From contig RPFO01000130.1 in the NCBI GenBank assembly GCA_009746045.1, positions 1,679,625 to 1,743,624 of the forward strand: a DNA stretch of 64,000 bases, read 5' to 3'. The first letter of the stretch is position 1. Each line of letters starts with the position of its first letter. This document shows positions 1-11,561 of this stretch, piece by piece. The notes beneath the pieces are model-generated. The model searched no databases, was not told the DNA's origin, and saw only the letters and a program-made list of their open reading frames with translations. A program made the translations under genes and the position numbers. Origin of the DNA: Mesostigma viride. Lineage: Eukaryota > Streptophyta > Mesostigmatophyceae > Mesostigmatales > Mesostigmataceae.

Positions 1-35
1 GTATCTGGTATATCATCTACCTTGTATGTCACCAG

Positions 36-3000
36 AGCTGCAGCAGCAGTACAACGTGCTGGAGACGATCGCGTTGGACTTGGATGATTACCCCCCGATG
101 GAGGACATGACGCTGCCGCGCCTGTCGTGAGTTGTTTCGTAACTTCTGGCGGCGTTTCGTGGATAAGGGACATGATGTTGCCGCGCCTGTCGTGAGTTGT
201 TTAGTAACTTATTATCGCGGCATTTCGTGGATAAGGGGTGTCAATGAGACAACCATACATGGATATGCTTGCGCTGCGCCTGTATTTGTTGTGAGCGGTT
301 ATGCTGGCAGGTTGTGTAATGTATGTGCTTAGACGTGCTGGCAATACAAGCTTGCTTGCGCCGCGCCTCTCGTGAGCTGCTTAGCAACTTATGCCACGTG
401 CGCTCGTTGTGAGTTATGCCACGCCCGTCATGAGTGCCTGGTAGTTTTATTCTGGCAATTCGTGGATGAGGAGACTGTGCTTGCGGCGCGACTGTCGTGG
501 TTTGCTTATGCTAGACTATGTAACATTTGTGCCGGGAGTGTTTGAGTACTTTTTGTGGGCGTCTCGTGAGTGGGTGCTTGCGGCGCCCCTGTCGTGGGTG
601 CTTAGTAACCTGTGCTGGCTTTTCATGAGTGCTGGCGCGTATGCTAGCACTCTCATGGGGAGCAAAAAGTGCTCGCACTCCATGTTTGTGGGTGCCTGTC
701 CTTGGTTCCTGGGTTTGATGCGTTAGCGCGTCTGCTTGTGCCAGCATAAGTAAGGAAGTGTGCTTGTGCCGGCATAAGTAAGTAAGCAAGTCCGTCCGTC
801 CATCCGTCCCTCCGTCCGTCCGTCCCTCCATCCGTCCGTCCGTCCGTCCGTCCGTCCATCCGTCCCTCCGTCCGTCCGTCCCTCCATCCGTCCGTCCGTC
901 CGTCCGTCCGTCCCTCCGTCCCTCCGTCCGTATGTCCGTCCGTCCGTCCGTCCGTCCGTCCGTCCGTCCGTCCGTCCGTCCGTCCGTCCGTCCATCCGTC
1001 CGTCCGTCCGTCCGTCAGTAAGCAAGTGAGTAAGTAAGGTGCTTGTGCCGGCATCGTGTGGGTGTTTTGCTGGCATTATTGTGGGGATATTGCTGGCATT
1101 CTTGTGGGGATATTTCGTGCGTCTTGTGGGGATATTGCTGGCAGTCTTGTGGGGATATTTCGTGCATCTTGTGAGTACTTCTGCCGAAAATTGTGCCATG
1201 AGAGTTTGTACTGGCATCTGTAAGCATGGTGCATCATATCAAGTTGACCATCTAGCTATGAGCTTTCTGACAGTTTCACATGATTGAAGATGTCCCCGAT
1301 CTATGTATATTTGGCTGCCTTTTGGCCAACTTTGTGTCCTGGAAGTCAATGCTTGCCAATTTCCCTTCTCTTTCAAGGAAAAGACGCGTTGGTCTGCTTT
1401 ATCTTGATAGACTGGCCGTGGCTGGGTTTATCCTGCTGACTTTTTTCCCGACTAGCCGTCGGATACAATCCCCCAGCTTTTCTGCACTGTTGGCTCCTTC
1501 TCCTCGTTCTTATTCTCTTCTCTTCCCTGTTTTTTTAATTCGGTTTTCCATTGCAGCTATATTTTCTAACTCTACTTGTCCAGCAAGGTGGCAACCACCG
1601 CAGCGCTCTTGTTCAAGGACGACTTCGTCTCTCTGTTTCTCCCCTCTCTTTCTTGTTTCTTTGTCTTGGCATCTTTGTACTTTCCCATCCCTGCCTGTCC
1701 AGCAAGAAGGCAACGGCCGCAGCGCTCGCGTTCAAGGACTATTTTTACGGCGAGGACTACGACGAGAGGGTGGCTGCGGACAAGGACAGCAAGGCGGCCA
1801 AGCGGGCCGAGGCGGGGGAGAAGCGCAAGGCGGCACAGGAGGCGGCGGTGGACGCCGCGCGGGACATCGACTGGGCGGAGCGCGTGCAGGAGGGCACGGT
1901 GAGTGACCTTGGATAGTGAAGGCATACTTAAGGTAGAGTGTAGGAATAGTGAAGGAATAGTGAAGGCACAATGAAGGACTTGTGAATGAATAGTGAATGA
2001 GTAGTGAATGAGTATTGAATTAATAATGATCGAATAGTGAAGGCACAATGAAGGAATAGTGAAGGAATAGTGAATGAGTAATGAATGAATAATGAGCGAA
2101 TAGTGATGGCACGGTGAGTGGTAGTGAAGGGCTGAACCTTTGATCAGCTTTGTAAGACAGCGGGGAAAGTGCCTGTTCAAGAGTGAATGACATGTTTACT
2201 GCGGGGTGTGCAGGAGGGCGCTGTAAGAATGCTTAAGACGATTGGTTATGCTGTACGACTGCTTTTTCCCAAGCCTGGGTTTGCAGACAAGCATGATGTA
2301 TAGTATGCTATAGTCAAGCATGTTAGTATACTATTTGCAGACAAGCATGATATATAGTATGCTATGGTCAAGCATGTTAGTATACTATTTGCAGACAAGC
2401 ATGATATCTAGTATGCTATAGTCAAGCATGTTAGTATACTATTTGCAGACAAGCATGATATATAGTATGCTCTAGTCAAGCATGTTAGTGTACTATTTGC
2501 AGACAAGCATGATATCTAGTATGCTATGGTCAAGCATGTTAGTATGTATACTATTTGCAGACAAGCATGATATCTAGTATGCTATGGTCAAGCATGTTAG
2601 TATACTATTTGCAGACAAGCATGACATCTAGTATGCTATAGTCAAGCATGCTAGTATGTATACTATTTGCAGACAAGCATGATATCTAGTATGCTATAGT
2701 CAAGCATGTTAGTATACTATTTGCAGACAAGCATGATATCTAGTATGCTATAGTCAAGCATGTTAGTATGTATACTATTTGCAGACAAGCATGATATCTA
2801 GTATGCTATGGTCAAGCATGTTAGTATACTATTTGCAGACAAGCATGATATCTAGTATGCGATAGTCAAGCATGCTAGTATGTATACTATTTGCAGACAA
2901 GCATGATATCTAGTATGCTATAGTCAAGCATGTTAGTATACTATTTGCAGACAAGCATGATATCTAGTATGCTATGGTCAAGCATGTTAGTATGTATACT

Positions 3001-4342
3001 ATTTGCAGACAAGCATGATATCTAGTATGCTATGGTCAAGCATGTTAGTATACTATTTGCAGACAAGCATGTCAGTTCAGTTTATGTCAAGCATGGTGGT
3101 CTAACTAACTGCGCTGGAGGGCACGGTGAGTCACCTGTGATCACAGCAAAAGACTCACTATTTTCTGGCTAATTGGTTGAGGGCACGGGGTGTGCACCTG
3201 TAACTTGTAAAGCAGAGGGCACAGAGCGTGCGGGGGGTGCTGGAGGGCGCGGTGAGGATGGTGGCGGATCTTTTGTTTTGTTTACGTCCATCGTCCTCAG
3301 GACGAGACGTTGGGTGCCTTCTTCTATAAGCAGGATGACACGATAGCTTTTTGTTTAGTTTGTACCAGAGTAGTTAGAAGGGCACTAGTCATTATTGGGT
3401 GCCTCCTTCTATAAGCAGGATGACACGATAGCTTTTTGTTTAGTTTGTACCAGAGTAGTTAGAAGGGCACTAGTCATTATTGGGTGCCTCCTTCTATAAG
3501 CAGGATGACACGATAGCTTTTTGTTTAGTTTGTACCAGAGTAGTTAGAAGGGCACTAGTCATTATTGGGTGCCTCCTTCTATAAGCAGGATGACGCGATA
3601 GCTTTTTGTTTAGTTTGTACCAGAGTAGTTAGAAGGGCACTAGTCATTATTCTTCTATAAGCAGGATGACACGATAGCTTTTTGTTTAGTTTGTACCAGA
3701 GTAGTTAGAAGGGCACTAGTCATTATTCTTCTATAAGCAGGATGACACGATAGCTTTTTGTTTAGTTTGTACCAGAGTAGTTAGAAGGGCACTAGTCATT
3801 ATTCTGTTTACTTTCTGTGTTCAGCATCGCAATGACTTCATCTTGTAAGCCATGCACGGGCATACGAAACGCGTTTTCCTTTTCGTTTGTTTGTCCATGG
3901 CTCCTCCATCAAGCCACCCATGATGAGAACAACCAGCACTGGCTATTCCTCTGACATGTGCTTGCATGACCAAGTGGTTTTGGACTTCAGAAATTGATTA
4001 TGTTTCCTCATTCCTTTCATCGCTGACAATGGCATTTGACTGTTGCCTCTGCATTTCCCTCGCCCTCGCCCTCGCCCTCGCCCTCGCCCTCGCCCTCGCC
4101 CTCGCCCTCGCCCTCGCCCTCGCCCTCGCCCTCGCCCTCGCCCTCGCCCTCGCCCTCGCCCTCGCCCTCGCCCTCGCCCTCGCCCTCGCCCTCGCCCTCG
4201 CCCTCGCCCTCGCCCTCGCCCTCGCCCTCGCCCTCGCCCTCGCCCTCGCCCTCGCCCTCGCCCTCGCCCTCGCCCTCGCCCTCGCCCTCGCCCTCGCCCT
4301 CGCCCTCGCCCTCGCCCTCGCCCTCGCCCTCGCCCTCGCCCT

Positions 4343-4383
<41 letters not shown>

Positions 4384-4699
4384 CCGCCCGCGCCCGCGCC
4401 CCGCCCCCGCCCCCGCCCCCGCCCCCGCCCCCGCCCCCGCCCCCGCCCCCGCCCCCGCCCCCGCCCCCGCCCCGCCCCCGCCCCCGCCCTCGCCCTCGCC
4501 CTCGCCCTTGCCATTGACACCCACAACCTTGTCGTCGCCAATTGCTGTCATCCAGTTAAACAACCTAAAGGTGGACGAGCTGAAGACGTACTGCAAGGCT
4601 AATGGACTCCCAAGCAGCCGCACCAAAGCCGCCCTCATTTCGATTATTGAGAACCATATGGAGAAACAGGGGTTCACGCTGGATGGATCCAAGACGTGA
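36..4699 (+). CDS. KU70: Ku70-like DNA end-binding protein, last three exons (5' truncated by the window)
   Basis: Three exons join in phase: 36-126, 1703-1898 and 4556-4699 (stop TGA 4697-4699). The first ends in TC and the second begins with C, giving a Ser codon; the second junction is phase 0. Both introns are GT-AG. Exon 1 encodes the segment around LETIALDLDDYPPMEDMTLP, which fits the Ku70 stretch after the beta-barrel. Exon 2 holds the linker with FKDYFYGEDYDE and a Lys/Arg/Ala-rich helix ending DIDWAERVQEGT, close to the plant Ku70 linker. Exon 3 is a SAP domain (NLKVDELKTYCKANGLP, then KAALISIIENH). Ku70 pairs with Ku80 to bind broken DNA ends in non-homologous end joining; the SAP domain binds DNA. 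The family match is from memory of conserved segments, not a search. The N-terminal and core domains lie outside the window. Introns are 1576 and 2657 bp and almost wholly repeats. Confidence 0.8.
104..610 (+). repeat. Decaying copies of the Ku70 exon end plus splice donor
   Basis: The true exon end and donor (104-140, CCGCGCCTGTC then GTGAGTTGTTT) recurs nearly intact at 168-205. It recurs more diverged near 352-390, 478-510 and 572-610. The first two copies also share the following TTTCGTGGATAAGG. Only the first donor fits the reading phase of the next exon. Confidence 0.75.
791..1017. repeat. (CCGT)n microsatellite in Ku70 intron
   Basis: About 56 tetranucleotide units of CCGT with scattered CCAT and CCCT variants. 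Open frames across it are a by-product of the repeat. Confidence 0.95.
1042..1185. repeat. Short tandem repeat in Ku70 intron
   Basis: Diverged units of TTGTGGGGATATTGCTGGCA and TTGTGGGGATATTTCGTG alternate four to five times. Confidence 0.8.
1576..1740 (+). repeat. 119-bp duplication of the Ku70 acceptor and exon start
   Basis: The acceptor and first ~37 bp of exon 1703-1898 have an upstream partner at 1576-1620 (TGTCCAG at 1577-1583, then CAAGGTGGCAACC). The period is 119 bp, not a multiple of three, so the upstream copy cannot be an in-frame alternative exon. Confidence 0.85.
1915..2115. repeat. AT-rich short tandem repeat in Ku70 intron
   Basis: Repeated GAATAGTGAATGA / GAATAGTGAAGGCACAATGA motifs with irregular period directly after the donor at 1899. 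Confidence 0.8.
2285..3075. repeat. 55/59-bp minisatellite in Ku70 intron
   Basis: About 14 units starting TTTGCAGACAAGCATGATAT; a four-base GTAT indel makes 55- and 59-bp versions that tend to alternate. Confidence 0.95.
3310..3806. repeat. ~86-bp minisatellite in Ku70 intron
   Basis: Six nearly identical units beginning CTTCTATAAGCAGGATGACA. The last two lack the TGGGTGCCTC segment and are about 10 bp shorter. Confidence 0.95.
4056..4508. repeat. (CCCTCG)n hexanucleotide tract just before the Ku70 SAP exon
   Basis: About 48 CCCTCG units, then CCCGCG, then CCCCCG, then back to CCCTCG. All frames on both strands stay open because the repeat lacks stops. The tract ends 48 bp before the acceptor at 4555. 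Confidence 0.95.
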
Positions 4700-4956
4700 T
4701 AATATGGGCCCTGCCCCGTGGACGATCAAGTACCCGTTAGAACCGCTACACTTCAAGACCAGCGGACCTCGGGCTTAATGCTCCTCAGCTCCCCCACGGG
4801 ACCGCGTGTCATTTAATTACAATTAAGATGTGACATGCCGGCACGTGTGGCAATAACTCACAATTGAGACAAATAATTTATTTTCCTACTTTTGGGTCCC
4901 ATAGAAATATATCAAAACTTACGCCCCCTAACAGGAGGAAAAAATGGTTTCGACTT

Positions 4957-5637
4957 AGGACTTTGGTTTTTTGCAAAACTTAGCCCTGACCGGGAGAAGA
5001 CAAGTCTGCGGCCTGCGGGGGCTGAGATTAAATAAGAGGTACCTTGAAATTAAATAAGAGGCGTGCATCTATGAATATATAGTTTTGGAGGCGAGTTTCT
5101 GTTGGCGTTAAGTCGTAGTATTGTACGATTGATAGATTGGTAGTGCACTGGTGGTACTGCACGACGGTATTGGACGGAGTTCCCGGAATCCCGGTCTGGC
5201 AAGCGGATTTTGCATCTCACGGGTACATCTCACGGGTACACGACGCGGCACGAAAATGGCTCGCAGAAAAGCTAGGAAGTAGGAACCTAGGCGACTACCT
5301 ATTTGGCGCCGCGTCGGTCGTGACGTTGTTCACTCCGTTGGATCTGCATCTACGGCGTTCGTGGGTTGTTTCGAAACCCGGTCGATGAGATTTAACGGAG
5401 AAGTCGGGTATAAAAATGATCCTTTTTGGACAACTGCAAGAAAATGTAAAAGTCGAAAGGAATTAAACGGCTTGACATGTTGTCGGCTTGCCGTCCAATA
5501 TTACAAGTTAACGCCAATCGAAACTCGCGTCCTAAAATATATTTGGATAGAGGCATGTCTCTTATTTAATTTCAAGGTACCTCTTAATTAATCTCGGGCC
5601 CCGCCTCGGGCTATAAGTTTGCAAAAAAAAAGTCTGG
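4957..5637. mobile_element. Foldback element with ~130-150-bp imperfect inverted arms
   Basis: The left arm (about 4957-5110) is the reverse complement of the right arm (about 5508-5637). Shared pieces include AAGAGGTACCTTGAAATTAA, GCGAGTTTC..TTGGCGTTAA and TTTTTTGCAAA..CTTA.AGCCC. No transposase is seen in the 0.4-kb core. Exact ends and target duplication are unresolved. Confidence 0.7.
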
Positions 5638-5639
5638 AA

Positions 5640-7660
5640 GTCCGGGCAAAGGTGAATACAACAAAAAGGCCCCTAATAACTACAGAAATGCAACTGACAA
5701 CCACTGAATGATGTTTGGGGACCATAAACATGATGTTTGGGCATGCATACCACCACTTGTTGGGGGTACTACCCCCAGCCATACACCGGCTATGAGCTAA
5801 AAATAGAAAAAAAACGCTGTCCGGGGCACATCTTGCCCAGAACAGTGGGAGAACCAGTTGCATGAAAAAAGCACACCCCATATAAAAATGTCATGGGACA
5901 TTGTTTCTACCTAATTGGATCAACAAAATCAGCACATCCCTTTGAGTTATTAATTTTTGGGCCAAAAATACGCTTTTTTAGGCGGGGCGTCCCCATACAC
6001 ACTCATAACACATCAATTAGGCCTGAAAAGCACAAGTCAAATTCTGTCATGACCATAGAAGGCACTGTCAAAGTTTGGTGGCATTCTGAGCTCAGCTGTA
6101 GCAGTTATTAATTTTGGCAGTTGGCCACCTGTGCAGACGCTAAGGAAGGCATTAGTGAGTATTGAGGCACACTAACACTTCCTATGCCATCCAAAAGGCT
6201 CCTGACCATGCCCAATTCGACCACAGTGTACAAGGAGGTGGCTGGGCACGTCATGTGCCTTTGCCTTACCTCGACACGGGCAACCTGTTGCGTGTGTGCA
6301 CAACAATGAGGCAGGTAGCTCTACATGCCTAGCCAACACTTCTAAAGCATATTCCAGGTTTATGGTGTGGGCATCATCCCAAAACCAAGCTCAAACACAC
6401 CCTAGAAAGCCATATCCACTAATTGCCCAACAAGGGTAACAACAGACAGTCCACAGAGAAAGCAGATTTATCATACATGCTGCTTGCCAAGGCTTCTTAC
6501 CATGGTTACCTTGCCTTGCTAGCATATGAATTAGGGCTCTCCCATTTTAGTGGGAGAAAGGCCAACAAGACAACGATAACCCCTACCTACGTGCAGTTCC
6601 ACCCATGCAGTATGCCCCTCAGAAAAACCACTGCCACCTTTCTTTCCAGCGCAATTGTTTGCCAAGAAACAAACTCAAGCTTGTGAGCCTCTAACCACAA
6701 TGAAGCCTCTGCTAAGAAAGGCCGCGTCAATATTCACACAAAACTGAGTGCTGTTAGCAATCTCCTTCCAAGAAACCACTCAGCAAATCCCTGACAACTT
6801 GACGATATGCCACGGTCACGCTTTGACACATCCCAGCCATGCAACGTACATAAAAATCACTGAAAGGTGCCAGGAATCTGGCGATGCGCAGCACGGAATG
6901 GCATTATACCTGGCGCTAACTGCACGGAAAGAAGCCGAAAACTTGCGTTGATAACCCAGAAAGGAAGCGAAACATTCATAGGGTCACGTTGATCACACGA
7001 TCGTACCATTACCGGAATGGTCCTTCATTCGCCCAGCGGCGCAAGAAAGAACAACCTTCCATGGAATAATAAGACGCGCATCCCGCGAGCCTGGAGAGTG
7101 TCTTACCGATCATGACGGAAATCTTGCCGAAACCCAGCAAATTTTTTAAAGCTTTACCAATAACGATTTAAAAGCATCCTTGACGCTAGGTAAAGCCCAT
7201 AAAACCTGACAATCACCGCCGCCAGCGTGCATTCTAGTTTATTCCTCTCGACGAAAACATCAGATTGGACCCCCGTGGCGATGGTCATCAATAAAATCAT
7301 CGACACTGCAAAAAACGCGAACTCCGCTACGAAGTAGTATCATTTACTCATCGTCTTTAAGATTCGCTCAGTTTCTCTGCATTCCGCGAGCTATCTTTTT
7401 CTACTCTGCCTGAAAGCACGTCGCCATGGCCAGCTCCGGTAGGGGTGCGCGCCCCGTGCACCACTTTTTCACGGTACGGACGGGTACCGCGAATTTTTCG
7501 GCGCCAAAATATTCGCGCCGGGACCGTCCCCTGAAATGCCTCAGAATCGTGTGGCAGCGATCAGTGTCCCCGGTACGTCACAACCTTAATTATCTCACAG
7601 TGTATGCGCAGCACATATTGCACGCATGCAACGTGCATGTGAAATATTCAATACTTTCGA
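5640..7660. other. No recognisable gene
   Basis: AT-richer sequence with only short open frames (for example 6423-6686 and 7426-7683) that show no family features. The 4700-4956 gap between Ku70 and the foldback element likewise shows nothing, except a weak LINE-tail-like hairpin near 4787. Confidence 0.5.
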
Positions 7661-7669
7661 ACTACGTAT

Positions 7670-8350
7670 CAAAGCCAACCTGACCTACGGCGCCGAGACC
7701 TGGACACTGACGCAGGAGCTGGAGCAGCGACTCGACGGCAACGTCACCAAGATGCTGCGCAAGGCCCTTAACATCCCCTTTGGTTTCCCCTTTCGTTTCT
7801 TTGGTCACATTAGTAATGAGGATTTTGTACGCTGATTTGCCCTATGTTTCCCACATTTTTAGGCACAGGCGCCTGGGCCTAGCCGGGGAACCTGGCCCAC
7901 ACAGATTATGTAGACACATCAGATAGACTAGCTGGCACCAAGCCCGCCCAGCCTGTACGATATGTCCTCACCTGGCGTGCCCCAGGCCGCGCACGGCAGG
8001 CCGCCACCCGTGGACTTTTCGTGATAGACTCGGCATGGACATGTGCTACACTAGACCTGACGAGCTCACACCCAGGCACTAGGCAGCCTCCTGGTTTGTC
8101 TGTAATATGGAGGCAGATGGTACGCAAGGATAGATGGCAAGTAGTGATGAAGGAGACCACCCCCAAGTCTGTGGGGGCTCCGCGTGTGACCGCATATGGC
8201 ATTAACATAGCGATTCGGGCCGCGGTGCCCACAACCCTGTAACTAGGACCTAGATAGCTTACACCATCCATTCCGGCATCCCATCGGTTCCCCTCCCGCT
8301 GAGGACTTATGCTCACGTGACGCAGTCACGTGTCTATTGATTAATTAATT
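7670..8350 (+). mobile_element. LINE fragment, 3' part with end hairpin
   Basis: The frame at 7626-7835 carries LTYGAETWTLTQELEQRLDG, the segment after the reverse transcriptase core in this LINE family. The remainder runs through a shared 3' UTR to the hairpin CACGTGACGCAGTCACGTG (8314-8332) and an AATTAATT tail. Frameshifts and stops show it is dead. Parallel copies occur at 26460-28190, 31736-31965 and 48900-49370. Confidence 0.75.
8314..8332 (+). other. LINE 3'-end hairpin, type CACGTGAC-GCA-GTCACGTG
   Basis: Perfect 8-bp stem, 3-base loop, just before the TTAA tail. Other copies are at 15767-15786, 20490-20508 (perfect), 31919-31937 and 49319-49337. Confidence 0.75.
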
Positions 8351-9690
8351 AATTAATCAAAGCCAAAGCTCTACACTGCTTTCTGGCGTAAATTAGATTG
8401 ACATGCATGTATGTATTGTACAGCCCCGATATACAGAGCTCCGGGGGCGGATGGCCTTCAATCATTACTGTCTGCCACCTATCTTTACGCATCATCTGCC
8501 TCCATATTACAGACAGTCTAACCATGCAGGGGGCTCCGCGGGCGTGAGCCCGCCCCGTCGAGGGTAGCACATGTCCATCCATGCCTAGCCTATCGCGGAA
8601 AGTCCACGGATCGAGGGTGGCCCGGCCGGCGCGGGCGCGCACAGCCTCCTCGGGCTGATGCCACGTGAGGACACAACGCCCGGGCTGGGCGGGCTTGGTG
8701 CCAGCTAGTCTATTTGATGGATCTACCTAATCTGTGCGGGCCAGGTGCCTGGCTAGGCCCAGGCCGAGCCTGTCGCCAGGCCTGTGCCTAAGAAATGATG
8801 TGGGAAACAGATGGCAAACTCAGCGTACAAATCCTCATTGCTAATGTGCAAACCAAAGGCGGAATTATTATTTGAAGTGACGTGCGCAGCATCTTGGTGG
8901 CGGTGCGGTCGAGTCGTTTTTCCAGCTCCTTTGTCAGCGTCCATGTGTCGGCGCCGTACGTACGGGTCAGGATCGGCGGAATGACGACCTTGAACAGGTC
9001 GCTCTTTGATAGTTGACAAGCCGGGGCAGCTAGGGCGGTGTTGCTCCACCAGCGACGGTGCTCGTGGAGTTGCCCCCACGCCATGCCTGTTCGGGTCGTC
9101 ATGTCGTCCTCGCAGTTGGGAAGCTAACTGTCGAGCAGCTTGAAGCGGCCTGAATTAAGCAGGGCCAGTTTACCGTGGTGTCGTCTATAAGAGGCGGAGC
9201 TCTGACAGGCGGTGGGCCGGCCAGGCCTCCGTTTTGGGGCTAATTTCTAGACCAACAGCACGGGCCTTGAGCACCAGGCAGTCCAGCCAGATTTTGGCAA
9301 ACTCCGGCTTCTCGATGAGCGTGATGTTGTCAGCATAGAGATGAGGGCAGGGAGTAAATTCTGCAGGTTCGTCGCCTCCCCGTCCCCAGGCTCATTCTTA
9401 ATTAATCACTACCGTAAGGCCAGGTTCGCGGCCTGCCAGGCTGCATGCAGAGCACAGCGGGCACGTGCCTGGCGCATAATAACATAATCCACTACTGTCA
9501 GTGATAAATTAACAGGTACGGACGTGCATGACAGGACGCAAACCTGTCGGCGCCCGGGTCTGCACTGAGTGACTGGACATGGCGGGGCGTACTGTAATGC
9601 CGTGTTTAGTCCGCACCGAGGTGGTCAACCCCTCATACAGCTTGTGGATGACTGTAATCAGGGGAGTGGGGATGCGAGCGCGAGCAATTA
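8351..9690 (-). mobile_element. LINE fragment with reverse transcriptase remnants
   Basis: On the minus strand, frames encode IPTPLITVIHKLYEGLTTSV (RT palm region, about 9690-9600) and a mutated catalytic box YADN (near 9335). GLEISPKTEA and YGADTWTLTKELEKRLDRT (about 8970-8900) follow, then the family 3' UTR. It meets the previous LINE tail to tail at 8350. Frames are broken by several stops. Confidence 0.75.
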
Positions 9691-10057
9691 ATTTATTAAG
9701 AACATAACTCCATTGGGAGTAGCACATGTACCTGAGAAGGGGCATATGGCTTTCTGCATGGGCATATGGCTTTCTGGGTATATATATGGCATTCTGGGCG
9801 TTTGCTTTGGTTTGAGTGATTTCACTCTGCTGTAAGTAATTATATTTTTAATAAATATATATGGCATTCTGGGCTACTTCTTGCAAGGGCCGTGGTAGGG
9901 TGTAAACTACACCTGCTCTAGGTGCATGCACCAAGTGCACCTGCACCACTGCATGATGTATCAGAGCTCTGCTCGTGTCGGAAGGGCCTAGCTGGCCCAT
10001 GCATGGGGTGGAAGATCATCAAGGCTATACAAAGGCTAGGGCATGGCTTCTCAGGGG
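9690..10057 (-). mobile_element. 3' UTR remnant of an ORF1-type LINE element
   Basis: Matches the minus-strand 3' ends at 28285-28540, 20791-21100 and 61267-61400. It carries the hairpin ACTCC-ATTG-GGAGT (9707-9720) next to an AATTAATTTATTAA tail on its left. A microsatellite-like ATATATGGCATTCTGGG piece is repeated inside it. Confidence 0.55.
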
Positions 10058-10776
10058 GTGCAGGTCGCCAACCATTTCTGGCATGGCGGAGCGGACTGTC
10101 ACGGAGATTCGGCTACTGGCGGACATCATCTATGCAGACGACACCACCCTCTTCGAGGACACTGCATGAGCATGTGCAGACGTGGCTTGACTGCCTCGCA
10201 ATCGAGGCTCGTGTGGTGGGGCTTGAGGTCAGCAAGAAGACCGAGGCCCTGGCGGTTGGGCTCACTCAGCCACTGACCGCGGGATCGACCTCTTTCTCCT
10301 CCATGGCTCTCAAGTCCAGTACTGGGACCGCGTCAAGTTGCTGCCAGGGTAAGTTTACTCCCCAGCTGCGAGGCCGATCGGTGGACCACCGTATGTCCCC
10401 GACGCCTGGCACGCTTTACGCCAATACCGGCCGGGCCCTGCTGTTGTGGCGCAAGCCCCTGGGCAAGGTAGAGAAACAGGACCTGTTCAAGGTCCTGGTC
10501 CTCCCTGTTCTCACGCACGGGGCCGAGACGTCAGTCGACCCTCACAGCCGACCTCGCCAGAAAGCTGGACGGCGCGGTCACCAACATTCTGCGGTCCATT
10601 TTTCGTGTAGGATACTACGCTGCCCATGTCCGCAGTGTAGTGATCCAGGACTTGTACCTCGGCATACCATATATTACCAGCACAATTAAGCAGGGGCGCC
10701 TGCAACTAGTAGCTAGGGCACGTAGCTCGCACCAACCACGGGTACACACCTGTAGATCGACACATCACGTGGCCCT

Positions 10777-11543
10777 TGTCAGAAGTTTTACCGTTTTGTG
10801 CCACAGGCTCGCATTTTTTGTTAGTGCAGGCTTGGGCCACTTGCTCGTTTTTGTATTATCGTTTATTCTGCCGTCGGGACATTGACGGAATTATTACGTA
10901 GGATATGCCGTGATTTACCTTGCCGGCACAATTCTGTGTGAGCTACGTCAGTGCCTTGCTTTATTTTCAGTGTCGAATTTCAGATTTTCAGTGTCGAATC
11001 TCAGTACGGAAGATACTGTGGACTTTTGTACCGTCCGTAGGTCTTACCATATATTCTGAGTTGTCTGGTATGACGCGCCGCATGGACTTTGGCAATTTTT
11101 GCCAGACGGACCAGTTGTGGCGCCGCGTCACTTCCTTGTGACAGATGTAGACGAAAATAAGTTGAGCCTGCGCCGACCTTAGAGAAAGAAACCTAATATA
11201 AGTGGTAGAGTACCTTTTGGCTCCGGCGCCGCGCCTCTGGCGCATGTGCATGACTTTTGTGCATCCGACAATGTTGAATGCGCCGTCACTAATCTGACGG
11301 CTACAATGCGTTGTTGTGGTTCTGCCCTTTGGGTGGACATAGCACCCATAGAAAATTGCTGCTCCTTGTTGTTTACAAGCCAGGTGACCTAAAGGGCTGG
11401 CCCTAGACATGGTGGCCGCCCCATATTATTAATGTTTAATCAACGAATGGAATATGAACAATAATTCCTAATGTGATAAACATTTCCTCAAGTACTAGGC
11501 TTCAAGAAAGATCAGGTTCCTCCAATACCTGGTTATTTTCACA
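10777..11543 (+). repeat. 5' LTR
   Basis: 767 bp, TG...CA ends, same length as the right LTR. Substitutions are seen near 10819 and at 11344-11348. Confidence 0.93.
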
Positions 11544-11561
11544 TGGTATCGAGTTATAGAG
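11544..11561 (+). promoter_or_regulatory. Primer-binding site
   Basis: TGGTATCGAG starts directly after the LTR. It resembles the usual initiator-tRNA-Met site of plant Copia elements (TGGTATCAGAGC) with one base missing. Confidence 0.6.

Noticed and set aside
653-1217. Long minus-strand Thr-Asp-Gly-Arg repeat proteins
   Set aside because: Artefact of the CCGT microsatellite inside a Ku70 intron.
3289-3340. Additional Ku70 exon after the CGTCCTCAG acceptor at 3300
   Set aside because: The following sequence is the first unit of a non-coding minisatellite, and exon 1703-1898 joins 4556-4699 perfectly in the family alignment.
4017-4699. Long Arg-Pro, Ser-Pro, Leu-Ala or Gly-Arg proteins across the CCCTCG tract
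   Set aside because: All six frames are open because the repeat has no stop; only the SAP exon after the acceptor at 4555 is coding.
7906-8316. 136-residue minus-strand protein
   Set aside because: Antisense to a LINE 3' region that has homologous non-coding copies elsewhere.
10988-11410. 140-residue minus-strand protein found twice (also 13383-13805)
   Set aside because: It lies wholly within the two LTRs, antisense, with no family features; identity reflects LTR identity.
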